This document shows, one piece after another, positions 34,662-43,086 of a stretch of 64,000 nucleotides of DNA. The notes beneath the pieces are model-generated. The model saw nothing but the letters and a program-made list of their open reading frames with translations, searched no databases and had not been told where the DNA came from. Position numbers and translations under genes: made by a program. The DNA is taken from positions 124,001 to 188,000 of the forward strand of contig NZ_LHZV01000065.1 in NCBI RefSeq assembly GCF_001581005.1, written 5' to 3'. The stretch's first letter is position 1. Every line of letters starts with the position of its first letter. Origin of the DNA: Acetobacter orleanensis. Its GTDB lineage: Bacteria > Pseudomonadota > Alphaproteobacteria > Acetobacterales > Acetobacteraceae.

Positions 34662-34784
34662 ATGGAAAAACTGTCTGAAGACTTTAAAGCCCGCCAAAAG
34701 CCGGTGGCGCGTATTCTTGTTGCAGTCAGCGCTGCGATGGCTGGGTTTCTGATCATGATGTTCCGGTTGATCAGAAAACGCTGA
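34662..34784 (+). CDS. 40-residue membrane peptide
   Basis: I read MEKLSEDFKARQKPVARILV onward to a TGA at 34784: a charged N-terminus, one hydrophobic helix (VARILVAVSAAMAGFLIMMF) and a basic tail RLIRKR. GGAGG eight bases ahead of the ATG is a strong ribosome site, and a terminator-like hairpin follows. This makes translation likely despite the small size. It resembles toxin-type or regulatory membrane peptides in layout, but no family was recognised. Confidence 0.55.
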   Translation: MEKLSEDFKARQKPVARILVAVSAAMAGFLIMMFRLIRKR

Positions 34785-34818
34785 TTTTTCTGAGTAATTC
34801 GTGCTCCATCACAATTGG

Positions 34819-34864
34819 CCCGGTTCTCTTTGCTCAGGCAAGGGGAGCTGGGCCTCTTTTTTTG
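34819..34864 (+). terminator. Probable terminator after the 40-residue peptide gene
   Basis: GGCCCGGTTCTC and GAGCTGGGCC can pair imperfectly around a loop, and the stem is followed by a run of seven T. It is placed to end the small-peptide transcript. Confidence 0.5.
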
Positions 34865-34953
34865 ATTCTGGGATGTTGCGTTACCGCGTGTCGTTGCACG
34901 GTAAAAGGTCTGGCAGTCCTGAATGGCGGTATAATCCCGGCAGGATGTACCCA

Positions 34954-35002
34954 TTATCCACAGGCTTACCCCCGCAGGCATCCTCAGATTCTGGGGATAA
35001 GT
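34954..35002 (+). repeat. Dispersed 49-bp repeat, copy B (paired DnaA-box-like ends)
   Basis: Identical to 16484-16532 at 44 of 49 positions, in the same orientation. It begins with the perfect DnaA box TTATCCACA and ends with TGGGGATAA. It lies in the non-coding 34785-35184 stretch between the small peptide gene and tRNA-Leu. No gene was seen in this stretch. Confidence 0.7.
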
Positions 35003-35157
35003 GTGCAAGGGTTATTATAACGATAGATATGGAGAGGCCGTCAGCCCACGCAAGGCTTGAGTGAGGCATCTGATTAGGTGTGCTGTAGAGGGAGGAAGGT
35101 CTACGTTCATCATCCCCTATGCAGAAAGCATGAGGGAAGATGAAGAACAGTAGATAC

Positions 35158-35180
35158 AAAAAAACCGCAGTTTCCTGCGA
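35158..35180 (-). terminator. Terminator of tRNA-Leu
   Basis: On the minus strand, directly after the tRNA 3' end, CGCAG pairs with CTGCG around a GAAA loop, followed by seven T. The stem is short but ideally placed. Confidence 0.6.
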
Positions 35181-35184
35181 GTTT

Positions 35185-35271
35185 TGGTGCCCAGAAGAAG
35201 ACTCGAACTTCCACGACCTTGCGGCCACAGATACCTGAAACCTGCGCGTCTACCAATTCCGCCATCTGGGC
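35185..35271 (-). tRNA. tRNA-Leu (anticodon CAG)
   Basis: An 87-base class II tRNA: acceptor GCCCAGA/TCTGGGC with G-T tolerance, anticodon stem CAGGT/ATCTG with loop TTCAGGT, a long variable arm (TGGCCGCAAGGTCG) and encoded CCA. The anticodon CAG reads CTG. It borders the second lysis-like patch, with its 3' end facing it. The following 35272-35590 holds no gene that I can see. Confidence 0.95.
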
Positions 35272-35590
35272 TCAGAGGGCAACCGGGTTGCCCCGGCTGG
35301 TGAAGGGGTGTTTAGCTCGGGCCATGTCGTCCGTCAACGGGGAAAATGCGTTTTTCTGTCGTTTTGTTTCTGCATAGTATTCGGAGTGCCTAGACTTTGA
35401 AAAATATGCCGGGAAACCGCCAATTTCGTGGTTTGAAGCATGCTGTTTGTGTCTTGCTGCCGGGTCGCTGAGGGTGTGCTGACCTATTTGTGCTCACTCG
35501 CTGTTTGGGAAACGGGCGTAGAGTAGGCCTAAAGTATAGGCAGGCCACCCTTGGAAGGCAGGCCAGAGCAGACAGGAGTGGAAAGAGTCC

Positions 35591-36544
35591 ATGAGTGAGC
35601 AGAAAGTTGCGACGGTGTTTGGCGGCGGTGGATTTGTTGGCCGCTATGTTGTTCAGCGTTTAGCTGAGGCCGGCTATAGGGTCCGCATCGCCTGCCGCAG
35701 GCCTGATAAGGCTGCCGTTCTCCGGGTGCTGGGCGATGTCGGGCAGATTGCTCCGTTTTATGCCTCCGTGCTGGATGATGCCTCCGTGGCCTGCGTGGTT
35801 GAGAATGCGTCTGTTGTGGTCAATTTGGCGGCTGTGCTGGGAGACGGGTCCGGGCAGGGGCTGGAGGCCGTGAATGTTGAAGGGGCTGGCCGCGTTGCGC
35901 GCTTGTCCGCTCAGGCCGGGGTGCCCACATTTATCCAGATGTCCGCGCTGGGGGCGTCTCCCACAGCCCCGTCAGCGTACGGACGGAGTCGCGCTGCGGG
36001 AGAAGGCGCTGTGCGGGCAGCGATTCCGCAAGCCTCCATTGTTCGGCCTTCTGTGATTTTCGGGCCGGAAGACCAGTTCTTTAATATGTTTGCCATGCTG
36101 GCGCGGTATCTGCCTGTTTTGCCGGTGTATGGTGCAACGACCCGCCTGCAACCTGTTTACGTGGGCGATGTTGCGCAAGTTGTGGGACGTCTGGCGGATG
36201 AGCCCGCTCTTGCGGGGCGCGAATGGGCGCTTGGTGGCCCGGATAGTCTGACCATGAAGCAGATTTATGAGTGGGTCTTGCAGACCACCCAGCGTTCTCG
36301 TCCGCTTTTTGTGGTTCCGCCCGTTCTAGCCCGGATGCAGGCGGCAATTTTTGAGCGGTTGCCCGGCCATATCCTGACGCGTGACCAGTTGCTGATGCTT
36401 TCTCAGGACAATGTCGTTCCCGCCGGACAGTGTGGCTTTGCGGAACTCGGCATTATGCCGCAGAGCATTGAATCGGTGGTGCCGTTTTATTTGGCTCGTT
36501 ATCGGGTTGGTGGAGGGCGGTCTGGAATTCGTGTTGAAAAATAA
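35591..36544 (+). CDS. NDUFA9-type NAD(P)-binding protein (complex I-associated family)
   Basis: A 317-residue short-chain dehydrogenase-like protein. The Rossmann motif VFGGGGFVGRYVVQRLAEAG is at the N-terminus; then FIQMSALGASPTAPSAYGRS and the IVRPSVIFGPEDQFFN stretch typical of the atypical SDR group that includes mitochondrial NDUFA9. The YxxxK catalytic pair is replaced by YxxxR, as usual for this non-catalytic group. Alphaproteobacterial members may associate with respiratory complex I. Stand-alone gene. Confidence 0.85.
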   Translation: MSEQKVATVFGGGGFVGRYVVQRLAEAGYRVRIACRRPDKAAVLRVLGDVGQIAPFYASVLDDASVACVVENASVVVNLAAVLGDGSGQGLEAVNVEGAGRVARLSAQAGVPTFIQMSALGASPTAPSAYGRSRAAGEGAVRAAIPQASIVRPSVIFGPEDQFFNMFAMLARYLPVLPVYGATTRLQPVYVGDVAQVVGRLADEPALAGREWALGGPDSLTMKQIYEWVLQTTQRSRPLFVVPPVLARMQAAIFERLPGHILTRDQLLMLSQDNVVPAGQCGFAELGIMPQSIESVVPFYLARYRVGGGRSGIRVEK

Positions 36545-36741
36545 GGGGTTACATCCATAAAGGTCCGATATGTGGTGTATATAAAAAGGGTTTTGGGTGG
36601 AGAATCTTTTTCAAAAACAGAAAAAATAAAGAAAGGACAGCAATGCTGTCTTTTCACGACAGCTTGTAAGGCGTTACCTCAATTCCGCTTGTTTAGGGTG
36701 CGCTCCGTTTGGCGCGCGCCCTGCCTTCGGGGATCGCCTTA

Positions 36742-38190
36742 ATGACCACACCCATGCTGAAATTTGTCTCTGTCGCTCAAAAGCAGCCTGATAAGCGCAC
36801 AGCGCAGGCGCGGCGGGCTGATTTCGCGGAGATTTATGAAGACTTCGCGCCTGTTGCGGCTGGTGAGCAGGCTAGCCGGTGTTCTCAGTGCGGTGTGCCG
36901 TTTTGCTCTGTGCATTGCCCGCTGGGGAACAATATCCCCGACTGGCTGATGCTCACGGCGGAAGGGCGGCTGGAAGAAGCGTATGAAATTTCTTCCGCAA
37001 CCAACACCTTCCCTGAAATTTGCGGCCGCATCTGCCCGCAGGACCGCCTGTGCGAAGGCAACTGCGTGATCGAGCCGGGGTTTGAGAGTGTTACCATCGG
37101 GGCTGTTGAACGCTATATTACCGACACAGCCTTTGAGAATAACTGGGTCAAACCCACGCGCCCTGTGCGTGAGCGCACGGAAAGCGTTGGGGTGATTGGT
37201 GCTGGTCCCGGGGGGCTGGCGGCTGCTGAGCGGCTGCGTGCGTCTGGCTATCAGGTGCATGTGTATGACCGGTATGACCGCGTGGGCGGCCTGCTGGTTT
37301 ACGGTATCCCCGGTTTCAAGCTGGAAAAAGATATTGTCGCGCGTCGCCATGCGCTGCTGGAAGAAAGCGGTGTGGTGTTTCATTTGGGGCAGGGCGTTGG
37401 CAGTGGTGAGGGTGATCTCTCCTTCGCTGACCTGCGGAGCCGCCATCAGGCGGTCCTGATTGCCACCGGCGTTTATAAATCCCGCGAGATTGCCGGCCCC
37501 GGTGCCGGACTGGCGGGTATTGAACGCGCTCTGGATTACCTGACTGCTTCCAACCGCCGTTCTCTGGGGGATGTGTTGCCGGATGAGGCCAAGGCGCTGG
37601 ATGCAAAAGGCAAAAATGTCGTGGTGCTAGGCGGGGGCGATACCGCCATGGACTGCGTGCGCACGGCCATCCGTCAGGGCGCGAAATCCGTCAAATGCCT
37701 CTATCGGCGTGACAAAGCCAATATGCCCGGTTCCGCGCGGGAAGTGAAAAACGCGGAAGAGGAAGGTGTGGAGTTTGTCTGGCTGTCTGCCCCGGAAGCC
37801 TTTCTGGGTGATGGGCATGTGACAGGCGTGCGCGCCACCCGCATGAAGCTCGGCTTGCCGGATGCCACGGGCCGCCAGTCTGTCGAGCCGCTGGAAGACA
37901 GTTCCTTCACGCTGGAGGCGGATCTAGTCATCAAGGCGCTGGGGTTTGACCCGGAACCGCTCCCGCAGCTTTGGGGTCAGCCGGATCTTGCTGTCTCACG
38001 TTGGGGCACGCTCAAGGTCGGGCATGACAGCTTTATGACCAGCCTGCCCGGCGTGTTTGCCGCGGGGGATATTGTGCGCGGGGCCAGTCTGGTGGTGTGG
38101 GCTATTCGCGATGGTCGGGATGCGGCGGAACGCATTCATCAATGGGTTGAAACACAGGCAACGGCGCAGACCGTGGCGGAGCAGGGATAA
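36742..38190 (+). CDS. gltD: Glutamate synthase small (beta) subunit
   Basis: A 482-residue NADPH-oxidising subunit of GOGAT. The N-terminal Fe-S cysteines appear as CSQCGVPFCSVHCPLGNNIP and CGRICPQDRLCEGNCVIEPG. The FAD site is GAGPGGLAAAERL, the NADPH site GGGDTAMDCVRTAIR, and the second flavin motif FAAGDIVRGASLVVWAI. It feeds electrons to the large subunit, whose ATG overlaps its stop by one base. The start is the ATG at 36742; 36754 is a possible alternative. The gltD-before-gltB order is unusual compared with enteric gltBD. Confidence 0.95.
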   Translation: MTTPMLKFVSVAQKQPDKRTAQARRADFAEIYEDFAPVAAGEQASRCSQCGVPFCSVHCPLGNNIPDWLMLTAEGRLEEAYEISSATNTFPEICGRICPQDRLCEGNCVIEPGFESVTIGAVERYITDTAFENNWVKPTRPVRERTESVGVIGAGPGGLAAAERLRASGYQVHVYDRYDRVGGLLVYGIPGFKLEKDIVARRHALLEESGVVFHLGQGVGSGEGDLSFADLRSRHQAVLIATGVYKSREIAGPGAGLAGIERALDYLTASNRRSLGDVLPDEAKALDAKGKNVVVLGGGDTAMDCVRTAIRQGAKSVKCLYRRDKANMPGSAREVKNAEEEGVEFVWLSAPEAFLGDGHVTGVRATRMKLGLPDATGRQSVEPLEDSSFTLEADLVIKALGFDPEPLPQLWGQPDLAVSRWGTLKVGHDSFMTSLPGVFAAGDIVRGASLVVWAIRDGRDAAERIHQWVETQATAQTVAEQG

Positions 38191-41100
38191 TGGGTATGCA
38201 GAAGCATCCTGACACCACGCAAGGTGAAAGCGCCAAAGAGTTTTTTGAAGCGTGGGAAAGCAATGTTGCCGCTCTGGATGGGCTGTATGACCCGGCGGAC
38301 GAGCGGGATTCCTGTGGCGTTGGTTTTGTTGCCGCTCTGGATGGCAAGCGCCGCCGGGATGTGGTGGAAGCCGGGATCGCGGCGCTAAAGGCCATCTGGC
38401 ACCGTGGCGCTGTGGATGCGGACGGCAAAACCGGGGATGGCGCGGGTATCCACGTGGAAATTCCGCAGAAGTTCTTTGCGGACGCCATTACCAGCACGGG
38501 TGACCAGCCGGTAGAGGGTTCGATTATTGCTGTCGGGCAGGTGTTCCTACCCAAGACGGATCTGGTAGCGCAGGAACTGTGTCGCCAGATTATCGAGACG
38601 GAAATTCTGGCCTTCGGTTACGGCATTTACGGTTGGCGTCAGGTGCCGATTGATACGGCCTGCATTGGTGAAAAAGCCAATGCAACACGGCCGGAAATCG
38701 AACAGATCATGATCCGTAATCTGCCCGGAACGGCGGAAGATGCGTTTGAGCGGGATCTGTACGTCATCCGTCGCCGGATTGAAAAAGCAGCGATTGCAGC
38801 ACAGGTAGATCTGTATATCTGCTCTCTGTCCTGCCGCTCCATTATCTATAAAGGCATGTTTCTGGCCGAGCATCTGACGGAGTTCTATCCAGACCTTCTG
38901 GATGAACGTTTTGTTAGTCGCTTCGTCATTTATCATCAGCGTTATTCGACCAACACCTTCCCGACATGGAAGCTAGCGCAGCCGTTCCGGCGTCTGGCGC
39001 ATAATGGTGAAATCAACACCATTTCCGGCAATATCAACTGGATGAAAAGCCATGAAACACGGCTGTCTCATCCTGATCTCGACCCGTGGATGAAGGACAT
39101 CAAGCCGCTGGTGCAGGCGGGTGGGTCCGATACCGCAACGCTGGATAACGTGTTTGAACTGCTGACCTTTGCCGGGCGTGATGCGCCCGCGGCCAAGGCG
39201 CTGATGATTCCCGCCAGCGTGGGCGGAAATTCTCTGATGAAGCAGTCTCATCGCGATATGTTTGCTTATTGCAATGCCGTCATGGAACCGTGGGACGGCC
39301 CGGCGGCTCTGTGCGCCACGGATGGTCGCTGGGTGATTGCCGGTCTGGACCGTTCCGGCCTGCGCCCGCTGCGTTATACGGTGACAGAGGACAAACTGCT
39401 GATTGTCGGGTCTGAAACCGGCATGGTCCGTGTGCCTGAAAACAATGTTGCCAAACGCGGGCGGCTTGGGCCGGGCGAGGTGATTGGCGTCGATCTTCAG
39501 GAAGCGCGCCTATATGGCAATGAAGAATTGCTGGATCTGCTGGCCTCCCGTCAGGACTTTTCCTCATGGGTCGGCGGGATCCAGAAAATTGGCTGCATTG
39601 TGCGTTCTGATGTGACGGAGCCGGTCTTCTATCAGGGTGAGGAGTTGCGTCGCCGTCAGTTGGCGGTGGGGACCACGCTGGAAGAACTGGAAGCCATTCT
39701 GCACCCGATGGTGGAAAGCGGAAGCGAAGCCATTGGCTCCATGGGGGATGATACGCCGCTGGCGGTGCTCTCTACGCGGTTCCGCGGGCTTTCACATTAT
39801 TTCCGGCAGGGGTTCAGTCAGGTTACCAACCCGCCGATTGATTCTCTACGTGAATCTCGCGTGATGAGTCTTGTCACTCGTCTGGGAAATCTAGGGAATA
39901 TTCTGGATCAATCCGCAGAACAGTGCGAAATGCTGCAACTGCCCAGCCCGGTTCTGACTTCGGGTGAATATGAGGCGCTGCGGTCTTTCTGCGGAACATC
40001 AGGCTGCCTGATTGACTGCTCCTTCCCCGCCAAGGAAGGCGAGGCTGGCCTGCGTGAAGCCATTGCCCGTATTCGGCGTGAGGCCGAGGAAAGCGTGCGC
40101 GGTGGTTGCACCCATGTGTTCCTGACGGATGAAAACCAGTCCCCGGACCGGGCCTATATCCCGATGATTCTGGCGACGGCGGCTGTCCATACGCATCTTG
40201 TCCGTAATTCTTTGCGCACTTTCACGTCTCTGAACGTGCGGGCTTCCACCACGTTGGATGTCCATTCTATTGCGGTGACCATCGGGGTCGGGGCGACCAC
40301 GGTTAACCCGTATCTGGCGCAGGAAAATATTGCGGACCGGCATCGTCGTGGGCTGTTCGGCAAGCTCACTCTGCGTGAGTGCATGGAGCGGTATCGCAAA
40401 GCCGTGGACAAAGGTCTGCTCAAGATCATGTCCAAAATGGGCATCTCAATCGTGGCGTCTTACCGTGGCGGCTGTAATTTTGAAGCTGTCGGGTTGTCCC
40501 GTGCGCTGACGGCGGAATTCTTCCCCGGCATGCCGTCCCGTATCTCCGGGATCGGCCTGCCCGGTATTGCCCGTAATGTGCTGACTTTCCATCAGGAAGC
40601 ATGGGACTCCGCGTCTCTTGCTTTACCCGTCGGCGGTTTTTACAAACTGCGGCGCAAGGGTGAGCAGCATGCTTTTGATGGGTCGCTGATCCACATGCTT
40701 CAGACCGCCGTGGCGACTGACAGCTTTACCATCTACAAGCGGTATGCGGACGCCGTGCGGGCTCAGCCGCCGGTGGCGCTGCGTGATCTGCTGGACTTTA
40801 AGGAAGGGCGGACGCCCATTCCTGTGGAGGAAGTGGAAAGCATTACGCAGTTGCGTAAACGGCTGATATCGCCAGCAATTTCTCTGGGTGCGCTAAGCCC
40901 GGAAGCGCATGAGACATTGTCCATCGCCATGAACCGGATTGGCGCAAAATCTGATTCTGGTGAGGGCGGGGAAGACCCGGAACGCGCGAAGCCGCGTCCG
41001 AATGGCGATAATGCGTCCTCCGCCATCAAGCAGGTGGCCTCGGGCCGCTTTGGCGTCACGGCGCAGTATCTGAACGACTGCCGCGAGCTGGAAATCAAGG

Positions 41101-42746
41101 TGGCGCAGGGCGCTAAACCGGGTGAAGGCGGGCAGTTGCCGGGCTTTAAAGTTACGGAACTGATTGCAAAACTGCGTCATGCCACGCCGGGGGTGACTCT
41201 CATTTCTCCTCCGCCGCATCACGATATTTACTCGATTGAGGATCTGGCCCAGCTTATTTATGATCTCAAGCAGATCAACCCCGAGGCAACAGTCACCGTC
41301 AAGCTGGTCGCACGCTCCGGCATTGGTACCATTGCGGCGGGTGTGGCGAAGGCAAAAGCCGATGCCATTCTGATTTCCGGCCATTCCGGCGGCACAGGGG
41401 CCAGCCCGCTGACCTCCGTGAAATATGCGGGCCTGCCGTGGGAATTGGGGCTTGCGGAGGCGCATCAGGTGCTGATGCTCAACCGCCTGCGTCACCGCGT
41501 GAAGCTGCGCACGGACGGCGGCATCAAGACCGGGCGTGACGTGGTGATTGCCGCCATGCTGGGTGCCGAGGAGTTCGGTATTGGCACAGCAAGCCTTGTG
41601 GCCATGGGCTGTATCATGGTGCGCCAGTGCCATTCCAACACCTGTCCGGTGGGTGTGTGCTCGCAGGATGAGGCCATGCGCAAAAAGTTTGAAGGCACGC
41701 CGGAGAAGGTTATCAACCTCTTCTCCTTCATTGCCGAAGATGTACGCAATATTCTGGCGTCTTTGGGGTTCCGCACTCTGAACGAAGTCATTGGCCGGAC
41801 GGACCTGCTGCGTCAGGTTTCCCGTGGTGCGGATTATCTGGATGATCTGGACCTGAACTCTCTGCTTTCACAGGCAGACCCCGGCCCGTATGCACGCTAT
41901 TGCACACTGGAAGGCCGGAACGAGGTGCCGGACACGCTGGATGCGCAGATGATAAGCGATGCAAAGCCACTGTTCGACCACGGTGAGAAAATGCAACTGC
42001 ATTACAATGTGCAGAACACGCAGCGCGCCATTGGCACCCGCATCTCCTCTCTCATTGTGCGGAAGTTTGGCATGACCACGCTGGCGCCGGGTCATCTAAC
42101 CGCCCGCCTGCGTGGGTCCGCCGGGCAGTCTCTGGGCGCGTTTGCCGTGCAGGGACTGAAGTTGGAAGTGCTGGGGGATGCCAACGATTATGTTGGCAAA
42201 GGTCTTTCCGGCGCGACCATTACCGTGCGGCCTTTTCCGTCTTCCCGCCTTGTCAGCAACCAGAACGCCATTATCGGCAATACGGTGCTGTATGGCGCGA
42301 CGGCGGGTGAACTCTATGCGGCTGGGCAGGCGGGTGAACGCTTTGCAGTCCGTAACTCCGGCGCGGTTGCGGTGGTGGAAGGCTGCGGCTCCAACGCCTG
42401 CGAGTATATGACAGGCGGGACTGTGGTGGTTCTGGGTGAAATTGGTGACAATTTCGGTGCGGGCTTTACCGGCGGTATGGCGTTTGTTCTGGACAGCGCC
42501 AATACCTTTGAAAAGCGCGTGAACCCAGAGTCTCTCTTCTGGACGCGGGTGACGGATGAGCGTTGGGAGCAGGAACTGCGGCGTCTGGTGGAGCGGCATG
42601 TGGAAGAAACCGGCTCTCTTTATGCAACAAACCTGCTGCATAAGTGGGAGGATACCCTGCCGCACTTCTGGCAGATTGTGCCGAAAGACTATGCGCGCAT
42701 CATCGGTTTTGCTTTGCCGGAAGAAGAACTGGCCAAGTCTGCCTGA
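38190..42746 (+). CDS. gltB: Glutamate synthase large (alpha) subunit
   Basis: A 1518-residue enzyme making glutamate from glutamine and 2-oxoglutarate. A short propeptide (about 36 residues) precedes the N-terminal nucleophile Cys in RDSCGVGFVAAL. The glutaminase domain (YHQRYSTNTFPTWKLAQPFR) follows, then the central domain and the FMN domain with ISGHSGGTGASPLTSVKYAG. The 3Fe-4S cysteines are in GCIMVRQCHSNTCPVGVCSQ. The C-terminal beta-helix has repeats such as GSNACEYMTGGTVVVLG. Full length; forms the working complex with the adjacent small subunit. Confidence 0.97.
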   Translation: MGMQKHPDTTQGESAKEFFEAWESNVAALDGLYDPADERDSCGVGFVAALDGKRRRDVVEAGIAALKAIWHRGAVDADGKTGDGAGIHVEIPQKFFADAITSTGDQPVEGSIIAVGQVFLPKTDLVAQELCRQIIETEILAFGYGIYGWRQVPIDTACIGEKANATRPEIEQIMIRNLPGTAEDAFERDLYVIRRRIEKAAIAAQVDLYICSLSCRSIIYKGMFLAEHLTEFYPDLLDERFVSRFVIYHQRYSTNTFPTWKLAQPFRRLAHNGEINTISGNINWMKSHETRLSHPDLDPWMKDIKPLVQAGGSDTATLDNVFELLTFAGRDAPAAKALMIPASVGGNSLMKQSHRDMFAYCNAVMEPWDGPAALCATDGRWVIAGLDRSGLRPLRYTVTEDKLLIVGSETGMVRVPENNVAKRGRLGPGEVIGVDLQEARLYGNEELLDLLASRQDFSSWVGGIQKIGCIVRSDVTEPVFYQGEELRRRQLAVGTTLEELEAILHPMVESGSEAIGSMGDDTPLAVLSTRFRGLSHYFRQGFSQVTNPPIDSLRESRVMSLVTRLGNLGNILDQSAEQCEMLQLPSPVLTSGEYEALRSFCGTSGCLIDCSFPAKEGEAGLREAIARIRREAEESVRGGCTHVFLTDENQSPDRAYIPMILATAAVHTHLVRNSLRTFTSLNVRASTTLDVHSIAVTIGVGATTVNPYLAQENIADRHRRGLFGKLTLRECMERYRKAVDKGLLKIMSKMGISIVASYRGGCNFEAVGLSRALTAEFFPGMPSRISGIGLPGIARNVLTFHQEAWDSASLALPVGGFYKLRRKGEQHAFDGSLIHMLQTAVATDSFTIYKRYADAVRAQPPVALRDLLDFKEGRTPIPVEEVESITQLRKRLISPAISLGALSPEAHETLSIAMNRIGAKSDSGEGGEDPERAKPRPNGDNASSAIKQVASGRFGVTAQYLNDCRELEIKVAQGAKPGEGGQLPGFKVTELIAKLRHATPGVTLISPPPHHDIYSIEDLAQLIYDLKQINPEATVTVKLVARSGIGTIAAGVAKAKADAILISGHSGGTGASPLTSVKYAGLPWELGLAEAHQVLMLNRLRHRVKLRTDGGIKTGRDVVIAAMLGAEEFGIGTASLVAMGCIMVRQCHSNTCPVGVCSQDEAMRKKFEGTPEKVINLFSFIAEDVRNILASLGFRTLNEVIGRTDLLRQVSRGADYLDDLDLNSLLSQADPGPYARYCTLEGRNEVPDTLDAQMISDAKPLFDHGEKMQLHYNVQNTQRAIGTRISSLIVRKFGMTTLAPGHLTARLRGSAGQSLGAFAVQGLKLEVLGDANDYVGKGLSGATITVRPFPSSRLVSNQNAIIGNTVLYGATAGELYAAGQAGERFAVRNSGAVAVVEGCGSNACEYMTGGTVVVLGEIGDNFGAGFTGGMAFVLDSANTFEKRVNPESLFWTRVTDERWEQELRRLVERHVEETGSLYATNLLHKWEDTLPHFWQIVPKDYARIIGFALPEEELAKSA

Positions 42747-42779
42747 TCTGGACCGTGCCTGAAAAAATATAAGCTCCCG

Positions 42780-42827
42780 AAAGGCCGCTTCTGTTTTACC
42801 TGTGTGTAAAATGGAGCGGCCTTTTTG
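42780..42827 (+). terminator. Terminator after gltB
   Basis: A ten-pair stem, AAAGGCCGCT / AGCGGCCTTT, with an additional inner TTTTAC/GTAAAA pairing, is followed by T residues. It lies 34 bases after the gltB stop. Confidence 0.8.
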
Positions 42828-42899
42828 GTGATGTGCTTTTTATTGATGTGTTGGTGGTGCAAAGGGAGAGTGACGGGGCAGGGTTAGATTTCACCAACC

Positions 42900-42959
42900 C
42901 AGTCATACTCATGCCAGTCACACTCATACCACTCACATCGATGCCAATCACAGCAATGC
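42900..42959. repeat. 15-bp tandem repeat, four copies
   Basis: Four consecutive 15-base units start at 42900, 42915, 42930 and 42945, each close to CAGTCACACTCATGC. The match decays from left to right. It lies in the 259-base gap between the gltB terminator and the M3 peptidase gene. No convincing gene occupies the gap; one short frame would encode a five-residue repeat through it. Confidence 0.75.
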
Positions 42960-43086
42960 TCTCTCAGCGCGCACGTCTGCCCTTTACGGAAAGACCTCCA
43001 AGCCTGCGTGACCTGCGCCTTATGTGAAGCCCGATTGCGTTCACATGTACTCGCCTCAAGGTAAATTGCGCGGTAGGATGGGCTTT

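Noticed and set aside
42833-43027. 64-codon open frame through the 15-bp tandem repeat
   Set aside because: No ribosome site; its five-residue repeat is just the minisatellite translated.
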